Of a stretch of DNA of 64,000 nucleotides, positions 21,657 through 29,489 are shown in pieces. Both the position numbers and the translations under genes were made by a program. Every line of letters starts with the position of its first letter. Positions within the stretch are counted from its first letter, which is position 1. The notes beneath the pieces were generated by a model, which was given only the letters and a program-made list of their open reading frames with translations, was not told the DNA's origin and did not search any database. This stretch comes from Dipteris shenzhenensis (taxonomy: Eukaryota; Polypodiophyta; Polypodiopsida; Gleicheniales): the NCBI GenBank assembly GCA_047967505.1, contig CM106540.1; one strand, written 5' to 3'.

Positions 21657-22184
21657 GTGGTCTCAGGACCGGTGTTAAAAATAGTTGATCCCCAGAAACC
21701 GTTTTTCCTTGAAACTGATGCAAGTGGCATTGCGGTAGGAGCAGCTCTCCTCCAAGAGGAAAGGCCAGTAGCCTTTGAAAGCAAGAAGCTTTCTCCCTCT
21801 CAACGAAATTGGCCAGCTCATGAATTAGAGTTGTATGCTGTTGTCCATGCTTTGGAAACATGGAGACATTATTTGTATGGATCAGAATTTTATGTCTATA
21901 TTGATCATGATACTCTGAAACATTTTTGTAAACAACCTGACTTGAGAGGCCACCAAGCTAGGTGGGCAGAACTCATGCAGGAGTTTAACTTCACGATTCA
22001 ATACCGAAAAGGAAAGGATAATAAAGTTGTTGATGTGTTGTCACGCATCATGCATAATATGAGTTTCACGGTATTAGAGAGTGCTCTAATGACCGAGATT
22101 GGAGAAACTCAAAAGGTGGACGAGTTCGTCCAAAGTCTTTGGCCTAAGGCTCATGTGCTTAACCCGGGGAAAAGGGTGACCTAG
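21657..22184 (+). pseudogene. Gypsy-3 RNase H domain
   Basis: This is the longest intact frame of the element (175 codons). It carries the Gypsy RNase H series FFLETDASGIAVGAALLQE, then RPVAFESKKLSPSQRNWPAH, ELELYAVVHALETWRHYLYG, YIDHDTLKHF and KVVDVLSRI. The four acidic residues expected for two-metal catalysis can be matched (D in TDAS, E in ELELYAV, D in IDHD, D in VDVLSR). The frame runs on into the linker before the integrase finger and stops at 22182-22184. Confidence 0.8.
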
Positions 22185-22199
22185 CATGTAGAAAAGGCC

Positions 22200-22940
22200 A
22201 AACTTATGCAAGATATACCATAAGAGATGGTATGCTGAAAAGAAATGGCAAGGTAGTAGTACCTAATCAAAATGATCTCAAGTAGAGAGTCATTCAACAA
22301 GCCATGATAGCCCATGTGCGGGACATCCAGGAGTCAAGAAAACGTATGATCTCGTGAAACGAGATTTCTTTTGGCCAAAAATGAAAAAACATATTCACGA
22401 ATATGTGACCTTGTTTTTCGTGTCAAGTAAGTAAGGTAGAGTGGGTGAAGCCACTCGGACTTTTACAGCCCTTGGAAATACCATTGGGTAGGTGGGAGAG
22501 CATTTCCATGGACTTTATCGTAGGCTGCCTACGACACAAGGTGGATATGATTCTATCCTTGTGGTAGTTGATTGTCTTACCAAGATGGCTCACTTCATTC
22601 CAACTAGAGAGCATGTTAGTGTCCCACAAGTGGCGGATTTGTTTATTAAACATATATTTCGTCTGCATGAATTACCCAAATCCATAGTGTCAGACAAGGA
22701 TGTTAAATTTACCAATCTGCAATGTTTGAGACACTAAGGACTAAGTTGGGAATGAGTAGTGGGGATCATCCAGAAACGGATGGTCAGACGGAAATAGTCA
22801 ACCAAATTTTAGAGGATATGCTTAGAGCATATGTTTCATTGAGGCAACATACGTGGAACAAGTGGTTGCCACTATTTGCCTACAATGATAGAAAGCATTC
22901 CTCTATAGGGTTCAATCCGTTTGAGCTGAACTATGGTTAG
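22200..22940 (+). pseudogene. Gypsy-3 integrase finger and core
   Basis: The finger is HVGHPGVKKTYDLVKRDFFW in a shifted frame, but its CxxC pair is lost (LFFVSSK). The core frame 22492-22737 reads [20 protein letters not shown] and SIVSDKDVKFTN. The next frame, 22722-22940, reads HPETDGQTEIVNQILEDMLR and WLPLFAYNDRKHSSIGFNPF. The core is split by a frameshift near 22725, where about 10 residues of the usual block are missing. The residues of the D,D,E triad can still be placed, but no single frame joins them. Confidence 0.8.
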
Positions 22941-23179
22941 ACCAGCAAATCCAACTACACTTGGAATACCTCAGAAAGTGCCTAGTGCCGCAAACTTTGT
23001 GTTTCAGATGTGGGAGATGCTAGCACTTGCGAAAGCTAACATCCGCAAGGCTATGGATAGAGCTAAGGCGTATGCAGATGAAAACAGCTCCGTTAAAGAA
23101 TAAAAAGTTTTTCTTAGAGTTCCTTCGCACTAGTCTTTGACTGCAGGAGAGTGTGTGAAGTTATCACCCTGATATTATG

Positions 23180-23476
23180 GTTCGTGGTTAAATTCTAAAA
23201 AGAATAGGCAAGGTGGTCTACAAATTAGAATAACCACAGGGTTGTAAGGTGCACCTTGTGTTTCATGTTTCTCATTTAAAGAAATTTTTGCATGCAGGTG
23301 ACTCACTAATCGAGGGTGTTGTTTTGTTTCAGGAGATAGAGGATAATGCAAGGCGCAAACCAACAAGAATCCTGGACCGAGGAACAATGCAATTACACAA
23401 TCGGAAGATACCTACGGTGTTGGTTGCATGGCATGGTTTACCTCTATCAAAAGCTACTTGGGAATCAGTATACTAG
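23180..23476 (+). pseudogene. Gypsy-3 integrase C-terminus and chromodomain
   Basis: The frame reads VFHVSHLKKFLHAG, then RKPTRILDRGTMQLHNRKIP and VLVAWHGLPLSKATWESVYQ. The last part is a chromodomain of the chromovirus type, with the aromatic Trp residues at VAWHG and ATWE. It is nearly the same peptide as the Gypsy-2 remnant at 18333. A purine tract GAAGAGGGAAGGAA follows before the 3' LTR. Confidence 0.8.
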
Positions 23477-23536
23477 TTACAGAGAGTGTTCCCATACTTT
23501 ATCATCAAGGACGTTGATGCCTGAAGAGGGAAGGAA

Positions 23537-24002
23537 TGTTATGCTCAAGATGAGGTAACATGACCTCGGAAGAGTCAGTGGACATTTTCCTTTAGAGGAT
23601 CAATGTTTGTATTATATTTACCTGGGCTTCATGTAAATGGTCAAAGGAATCACTGTCAAGGTCTTCGGTGAGGGCGACATGACACAGACTAAACGAATCT
23701 AAGGTCGAGGACCTAGGTGTACCTAAATGTGTAAATTGCCAAGGGGCAAATGGAATTAATGTTATCCCAAGAGAGGGGTAAAAACAGGATGCATGGTAGG
23801 GGCTTCCAATTAAGACATGTGGCATCCAGATTCGTCTAAGGAGATGAGGGCTTTGGAAAAGCTAAGCTTGTGTGAAAATGTATGTAACGAATTAAGCAAG
23901 CTTTACCAGAGGTTGGCTGGGTGGAAAGATAGCGTGCCATCACCCGTGAATCAAAAAAAGATTCCGTTCAGACTAGGGAGAAGAGAGCGTAGGTGCTTGA
24001 CA
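23537..24002 (+). repeat. Gypsy-3 3' LTR (466 bases)
   Basis: It starts TGTTATGCTCAAGATGAGG directly after the polypurine tract and ends GTAGGTGCTTGACA. LINE coding sequence (LDKLQVPQELREATY) begins at the next base. Confidence 0.9.
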
Positions 24003-24158
24003 CTGGACAAGCTCCAAGTCCCTCAAGAACTCAGAGAAGCCACATATTGATTCTATGAGAAGGTGTTAGCCAAATTAGCGCAGCCACTTGTGGATGGGTC
24101 GTGCTCGAAAGGAAAAGCTGTCATAAGACATAGGTGTTGGAAAAGTCACCTCCCCATC
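24003..24158 (+). pseudogene. LINE ORF2 remnant, middle piece
   Basis: In one frame it reads LDKLQVPQELREATY, a TGA, then FYEKVLAKLAQP. This fits the LINE segment that follows the VPR block (..L..L.VP..LR....LYEKV.AK). It is the direct continuation of the fragment ending at 19608. Recognisable LINE text fades after about 24105; the solo LTR begins at 24159. Confidence 0.75.
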
Positions 24159-25470
24159 TGTAAGCCCCCATATGAGGAGAGCGTCGGGGAGGTAGACTTA
24201 GGGTTAGGGCTGCCATATGGGCAGCATATTGGCTGCCATGTGGGTAGCGAACTCAGAGGGGAAACCAAGAACATGGGGTTACCACATGGGCAGCACATGG
24301 GCTGCCATGTGCGCAGCACATACAAGAAGATACCTGGCAGTTTCAAGCCAACATGATGGACAGCAGTGGTACGAAACTGCCACGTGTTGTTAGCGATTGG
24401 CTAGAGGGGATTGCACAGGAATTCAACAGACGATGATGTCAACAACTGTATGTAGCCGTGGAGCAGGCTGTACGCAGCTGCAGGAGCAGATCTATGGCTT
24501 GGACAGGTCTGCAACAGGAGCAGGGTACTGGCAGCATCAAGGCGACTGACTGGAGCATGTGCAGGGCCAAACAGAGGGCCTGGAACTGCTCCGTACAGGG
24601 CAGATCTGCCTGGGCCATTGGCTGGATGCCATGTGGCCAGGCAGGACCTGCAAGGCCTCAAGAAAAGAGCCCTGTCAGGTCAGTTTTCACAGACCAAGGG
24701 GCTGGGCCCCAGTCGGTTGTGGAGGCTACAAAAGTCAGCCAAGATCAAGGTTGGCTGGTCGGTGTTCTTGGAGGGGCATTTACCATATAAAAGGGGAGCC
24801 CTTGGGGCTCATAACTCAATGCCCAGGGATCCACTAGAGGAGCAGATTGGACATGCAGAGAGCCTCCTCCAAGGACCAATTCAGGGACAAGGGAGGTGGT
24901 CATCAGCAACTGACAGAGAGCCCACAAGGATCAAGACCCTTTCAGGGACAAGAGAGGTGGTCATCAGCAACTGACAGAGAGCCCACAAAGATCAAGACCC
25001 TTGGCTGTCTTCCGGGGAAGCAAGGAGAACTAGAGTCAGGAGAAGCTTGGTTCTCACCATTGGCCGACTGCCAAGTAGCAAGGAGGTCAAGTCCTCTAGG
25101 CATTCACTGACTCACAGATAGCTGTTCTGGAGAATAGCTTGGAGGTGTGTTTGTCGGCACGGTGACTAAAGTCTACAAAAGCTCGACGAGGAGCATGCAG
25201 GCATAGGGATCTAGAATTGCCACGGAGGTAGTAGGACAACACCTTTTGGTAAGGACCGAGGACCACGATTTGGCGGGACTCTGGGGTCCTTTTCTATTGG
25301 ACGGAAATATATTTTGTTGGTTCTATATCTCTGTTGAGGCATTGTCTATTTACTGGCTTGCACATATGTATGTTGAGTACACAAAGTAAAGAAGTTTCTG
25401 GATTCCGTACTCAAATATATCTGTGTGAATTTATCGGCTATTCTATCAATCTTCCGCTGCGGGTACCCTC
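24159..25470 (+). mobile_element. Probable solo LTR (about 1.3 kb) inside the LINE
   Basis: It starts TGTAAGCCCCCATATGAGGA, shared with the partial LTR at the window start (551 on minus). A TATAAAA box lies at 24786-24792 after a GC-rich U3. A 61-base tandem duplication (CAGGGACAAG ... ATCAAGACCCTT) occurs at 24886-25007. LINE coding text resumes near 25471. No primer-binding site or internal region is present, which fits LTR-LTR recombination. The right end is not exact. ORFs within it (such as 24458-24790) are not supported. Confidence 0.65.
24786..24792 (+). promoter_or_regulatory. TATA box of the solo LTR
   Basis: ACCATATAAAAGGGGAG is a strong TATA context about 630 bases into the LTR, as expected at the U3/R boundary. 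Transcription would run antisense to the INTS4-like gene. Confidence 0.6.
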
Positions 25471-25665
25471 TGTTGTGATTTCTGACGGAGGGGTCAAGCA
25501 AGGCTACCCCTATCCCCAACCCTTTTTGGTCTCTTTATCGATGATCTGGAAGAGTGGATGAGAATAGACAGCAGAGAAGGCGTTCAGATTGCACGATATG
25601 ATCTATTAGATGCGTAGTCTTCTTCGCAAGAAGCGAGAAGGACATGCAAGCACACGATGCACTGG
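25471..25665 (+). pseudogene. LINE ORF2 remnant, reverse transcriptase GVKQG block
   Basis: SDGGVKQGYPYPQP and, after one base insertion, LFGLFIDDLEEWMRID plus EGVQIARYDLLDA match the LINE reverse transcriptase block GVKQGCPLSPTLF...ID.LEEW. It is in the order expected after the piece at 24003. The usual Cys-Pro is Tyr-Pro here. The LINE similarity ends near 25665. Confidence 0.75.
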
Positions 25666-26190
25666 GGAGAAGAAAATAGTATGGGAAACATGGTCCCATC
25701 CATCTTCAAATGTATTTTTATCCTATTTCCTTCCCATCATGTGCTAACAGTCAAAGAACTAGGGATGGGTTAGGCAGGACAGGATACATGGCATCATTTC
25801 ATGTGTTTAGGAGTGGAGATTAGGACTCATGTCATCATTCCTTGCTTTCTAATCCCTAGAAAAGGGGATCCCATTCTGGTTCCCAGGGTCTTGAGGCCAG
25901 GTCCAAAATGGAAGAAAAAGTGGCTGTTCCCTTCCTAAACCCATCCTAGAGGGAGTAATGATGACAAATAGATTCTGATCCTTAAACCATGCTAGTCCCA
26001 TCCATATGCTAAGGTCCTTACACACCACAAAATGATACAAGGAGTTTTCTTGTATGACTGTTAGGCTCAATTCAGAAACAGGCGTGGACAACAGATGTTC
26101 AGAAAGAACATGTCCGCATTTCGAGCGTGCGCTCCTGGATTCACAAACCAGGGGACAGGTTTAACACAAATAATAAATGTTCCCACATTA
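25666..26190. other. Intronic sequence without recognised features
   Basis: No gene, strong repeat or transposon end was found in this part of intron 2. The frames in this interval are short and carry no known motif. Confidence 0.5.
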
Positions 26191-26194
26191 GTTA

Positions 26195-26470
26195 CTAGGT
26201 ATGAATGGCATGGTGGTAGGGTCCTTGGACTGTGGGCAGATTGTCAGAGGTTCGAATCTTATTTGAAGCACTTTAGCTTGTTCTTTTGTAGGCGGACACC
26301 CTCATGGGCGGTCTTGGGAGGCTGCCCAAGAAATTTGCCTTTTTCTCATGCCACGCAGGATTGCCGGCAGACGTGTGTGAAACTCTTGCAACCTAGCTTT
26401 GAAATCTTATTGGTCGAGATCCGTTTTTCATTCATGTCTGCGGACGAGTGTGAATCCAGCCTTAGCTAGC
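26195..26470 (+). mobile_element. Possible tRNA-derived SINE
   Basis: GGTTCGAATCTT at 26249-26260 fits the B box of a tRNA-type RNA polymerase III promoter. About 40 bases upstream, TGGCATGGTGGTAGGGTCC resembles an A box with mismatches. No intact cloverleaf can be drawn and no poly-A tail or target duplication was identified. This is a suggestion only. Confidence 0.3.
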
Positions 26471-26853
26471 GGGGAATAGTAGAACTAGTACTGAACAACA
26501 AATCTGTTAAACAAGTGTACTGTGGTCAATCCAAAACGTGATGCAACATTAAAGGCCAGACGGCCCCTTCTCAGAGCATCGTAGGTCATAAATGAAAAAC
26601 CTCTACTAATGAGCCAGACACCTGTTAAACCCATGTTTACCAAACATGATGCAACATCAAAGGCAAGAGGCCCAACATGACAAGTGTCTTCTTTGTGCAA
26701 ACTTGGTTCAAACTTCTTAAACCCAAGCTTACAGATGTCAATCCCACCATCCCTCTTGCGCTGCCCAAATCCATTGCGCACATCACGAAGTCTTAGCAAA
26801 GTCGAAAAACCCAAAGAATATGAAGTATTTGGTCTAATGGCAAAGTAGTGCAC

Positions 26854-26928
26854 CTGTATAAAGGCATCATCATTACTTTGATCTGAGCCTGATCCTTCCT
26901 CCGGTTGCTCTTCTAACCACAAACCAAT
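26854..26928 (-). CDS. INTS4/SIEL-like protein, exon 2
   Basis: The exon has 75 bases, 25 codons, phase 0 at both ends. The acceptor is AAAATATCAG| before ATTGGTTTG, and the donor CAG|GTGCAC. The peptide is IGLWLEEQPEEGSGSDQ followed by SNDDAFIQ. It links the HEAT repeat at the end of exon 1 to the DDAF motif that opens the next repeat in the INTS4 family. A copy of its first 30 bases, together with the acceptor, lies just upstream in intron 1 (see the 87-base duplication). The exon choice is supported by the reading frame and by family similarity across both junctions. Confidence 0.8.
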
Positions 26929-27072
26929 CTGATATTTTGTTTCAAGAAAGGTTTCAGCGCGTTATCATTACAAAATCCATTATCGCTCCGGTTGCTCTTC
27001 TAACCACAAACCAATCTGATATTTTGTTTCAAGAAAGGTTTCAGCGCGTTATCATTACAAAATCCATTATCG
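26899..27072. repeat. Perfect 87-base tandem duplication across the exon 2 acceptor
   Basis: Unit 1 (26899-26985) and unit 2 (26986-27072) are identical on reading. Each contains 57 bases of intron 1 and the first 30 bases of exon 2, including the AG acceptor. Use of the gene-proximal (upstream) acceptor in unit 2 would read ten exon codons, then CGA TAA, a premature stop. The downstream acceptor gives the family-like protein. Perfect identity means a recent event or an assembly artefact. Confidence 0.95.
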
Positions 27073-27115
27073 AACTTGATTGCGTAAGATCGGACATCCA
27101 AGATGTTTTTCTCAC
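26929..27115 (-). other. Intron 1 of the INTS4-like gene (187 bases)
   Basis: The donor is AAGTG|GTGAGAAAAA and the acceptor AATATCAG|. Without the duplicated 87 bases it would be 100 bases long, a common short plant intron. Confidence 0.75.
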
Positions 27116-28102
27116 CACTTGAAGCGCAAGCGAACGCACTGTTGCGTGAAGGTCTCCAAGAAGCACACACGCCGCGACATAGCAACCTTTCGTCAAGGAA
27201 TAGCCTTTGCTGCGGATAATTATTAGGGATTTTAGAGCGGCCGTTCTCACAATGACGTCGGGATCCCGCGTATACTCCTCAAATATGCGTATTCTCATGT
27301 CGTTTGATTCCTTTCCAGAAACAGTTGGAATCCTTTTAGCACCTGGATCTGTAACCATAGCCATTGCGACCAATAGCAGGACATGAGCTCTAATGAAGGG
27401 GTTACGACTGGCTAAAAGTTGCGTGAATTGTGGATTCAATGCATCCAATTGAACAGCCCCAGTTTCTTCCGCAATCCGGTAGAGGGAGCGCAATATTTGA
27501 AGCTTTAATGTACTGCTTTGACGGCAGCTCAAAGGCAAGCCTTCTGCTGCAATGTAAGCTTGGAGAGTCTGCACTAACAACCGAGCCTGTTCAGTTGTTC
27601 CCAGTGCAACTGAGTCTCCTCTCGTAGCAGCGTTTTCCGGTGCAGACTTCCTGCAAAATTGGCAGCTGGTTTCCAATTCCTCTCCGGCTTCCATGCAAAT
27701 CGAAGCATCGTCTTTGTCCGCTTCGTGAATTTTCCCCGAGTCAAAAGCGTTACCGGGCTCCTGGGACTTGCAACACATAATCGCAAGCGAAGCGAGAACT
27801 CTAACGATGAGCTGCGCAACGTGAGGATCCTCTTCCCTCCAGAGGTAGGAACGAAGAGTCTCGCCGAGGAGGAGTCGTTCCTGGAGGGCACAAAGCAAAT
27901 CCAAATGGGAGTGGAGGCAAGAGAGAGCGTGCAAGCGGGAACGGCAGTCGGGATGGTACAAGAGGGAGGAGAGCGGGAGCAGAAAGGAGGGGAGGTGATG
28001 AACTTCATAGTCGTGAAGCTGAGGGAGAGAGGAGCTTGAGGAAGGAGAGAGAAGGTTGTCGCCATAGCCAAATCTGTGGAGGTGCTCCCTGGAGCGCTTC
28101 AT
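27116..28102 (-). CDS. INTS4/SIEL-like ARM/HEAT-repeat protein, exon 1
   Basis: The exon has 329 codons from ATG at 28102 (MKRSREHLHRFGYGDNLL). A Ser-rich stretch (about residues 20-27) precedes helical repeats. HEAT-type signatures are visible at residues 232-249 (SRNPFIRAHVLLLVAMAM), 280-293 (DPDVIVRTAALKSL) and 319-329 (HATVRSLALQV). This is the N-terminal solenoid of Integrator subunit 4, called SIEL in Arabidopsis, acting in the nucleus. The ORF runs on past the donor for 24 non-homologous codons, which is intron. With exons 2 and 3 the visible protein is 446 residues; the family is usually about 900-1000, so roughly half is outside the window. This start lies at the head of the longest frame; no other is better supported. 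Confidence 0.85.
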
Positions 28103-28690
28103 GGCAAGCTTTTACTCTTTGCAAACTCCTTTCCCTTAAGTTCTTCACTTGGCAAACACAAAGACATTAGTCCTTGGGAAACGAGAACACCCAAAGACAC
28201 TCTTGAAAGAGAAGGGGAGTATTCCCAAGTTTGGAAAGCCATGGGGTCTTATTCCTAAGTTTGCTTCATTCCAAGCTTACATCAACTGCTCCAAGTGCCC
28301 ATTGTTCATTCATGGTTCTTCCATCTCCTTCACTACATAGACGATGTCTTCACTACCGCCCCTTAGTCATCCCGTTGCTAATTTATGTTCACGAGCACCC
28401 TTTCACATCTCCCCATCGCTCCACCTTCTTTAAAGGCCAACTCGTTCCTCGTTGACCGCTTCCCTTAACCAATCGCCTCACGAATGTAAGGCCAACATGT
28501 CTGTCATGTGGAAGGTCACCCCGAGACATCTCCTAACATAGCTAGCCTCCAACATGACCTGGTAAAAAAGCTCCGACTGCCATGGACCTCCTCAGACCTT
28601 GGCAAGCTTGATTTACCAATGATCCGGGACCTCGTGCTCTCAGTGACGTATGTTTGTATCTCATGTAGTTCTGTCCCTCATACAAGGTGA
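28103..28690 (-). promoter_or_regulatory. 5' flank and presumed promoter of the INTS4-like gene
   Basis: This is the sequence immediately upstream of the start codon. No clear TATA box is visible within 300 bases, as is common for housekeeping genes. Short plus-strand frames here lack any known motif. The promoter role is inferred from position only. Confidence 0.35.
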
Positions 28691-28699
28691 CTTTTTTTT

Positions 28700-28829
28700 G
28701 CTCATGAGTGTAGGCCTTGGGCTTTATGCCCATTTTTTGGCCATCGTTTTGTATCTGGACTCTTTTCCTAGGGTCTACCCTCCTTTTAATAAAATTCGAC
28801 TTTTTATCGCCAAAAATACATGTGTGTGT

Positions 28830-28875
<46 letters not shown>

Positions 28876-29480
28876 AGGAGGAAATAGAATTTTGGAAGAT
28901 GGCCACCCAGTAGTCATCATCGGGCTGCTAATCCATGTGGAGGAAATAGAATTTTGAAAGATGGCTATCACACCACCCAGCATGCTAATTTTTTGGCCAT
29001 CGTTTTGTATCTAGACTCTTTTTCTAGGGTCTGACCCTCCTTTTAATAAAATTTAACTTTTTACCCCAAAAAATACATGTGTGTGTGTGTGTGGAGGGGG
29101 GGGGGGGAGAGGAGGAAATAGAATTTTGGAAGATGGCCACCCGGTAGTCATCGTCGGGTTGCTAATCCATGTGGAGGAGGAAATAGAATTTTGAAAGATG
29201 GCTGTCACACCACCTGATATGCTAATGTATTTGAAGGAGGAGATAGAATTTTAAAAGATGCCTGTCAGTTGTGGTTCACACCACCTAGTAGTCATCAAGC
29301 TACTAATTTATGTGGAGGAGGAAATAGAATTTTGACAGATGCATGTCAGTTGTGGTTCACACCACCCGATAATAATCAAGCTACTAATTTATGTGGAGGA
29401 TGAAATAGAATTTTGGAAGATGGCTGTCTCATAACGATGTCGTTCACCCCACCCGGTAGACATTAGGCTGCTAGTTTATG
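28700..29480. repeat. Degenerate tandem array with TG microsatellites
   Basis: A block of about 95 bases (TTTTTTGGCCATCGTTTTGT ... AATAAAATT) occurs at about 28732 and again at about 28988. Each copy is followed by a (TG)n run (28821-28874 and 29077-29093). A second unit built on GGAGGAAATAGAATTTT, with ACACCACC and CTACTAATTTATG, occurs seven times at about 28874, 28938, 29103, 29172, 29233, 29315 and 29394. The first block resembles the A/T-rich 3' end of a plant LINE, but this is uncertain. Confidence 0.8.
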
Positions 29481-29489
29481 TCACCTCTA

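Larger units (their letters stand above)
19609..24002 (+). mobile_element. Gypsy-3: decayed chromodomain Gypsy element inserted in the LINE
   Basis: The order is 5' LTR (19609-20061), primer-binding site (20064), an unidentified GC-rich stretch, decayed reverse transcriptase, RNase H, integrase, chromodomain, 3' LTR (23537-24002). About 29 differences over 453 bases were counted by hand between LTRs (about 6%), so it is clearly older than Copia-1. LINE coding text stops at 19608 and resumes at 24003, proving insertion into the LINE. The first 14 bases of the 5' LTR (TGTTATGCTCAAGA in the 3' copy) and a few LINE codons are missing at the left joint. No target duplication is therefore visible. 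Confidence 0.88.
3677..26853 (-). other. Intron 2 of the INTS4-like gene, 23,177 bases, full of nested transposons
   Basis: The donor is CAG|GTGCAC (26853-26852) and the acceptor TTGTCTTTCAG| (3678-3677). Both flanking exons end or start in phase 0, and the joined peptide matches the INTS4 family across the junction. The intron contains two LINE remnants, three Gypsy elements, one nearly complete Copia, one hAT and one probable solo LTR. Gypsy-1 and its hAT transposase fragment lie in the sense direction of the gene; Copia-1, Gypsy-2, Gypsy-3 and both LINE copies are antisense. Splicing over this distance is inferred, since no transcript evidence can be used here. Confidence 0.8.

Noticed and set aside
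26249-26260. tRNA gene
   Set aside because: Only a B-box-like motif is present; no acceptor stem or cloverleaf can be formed.
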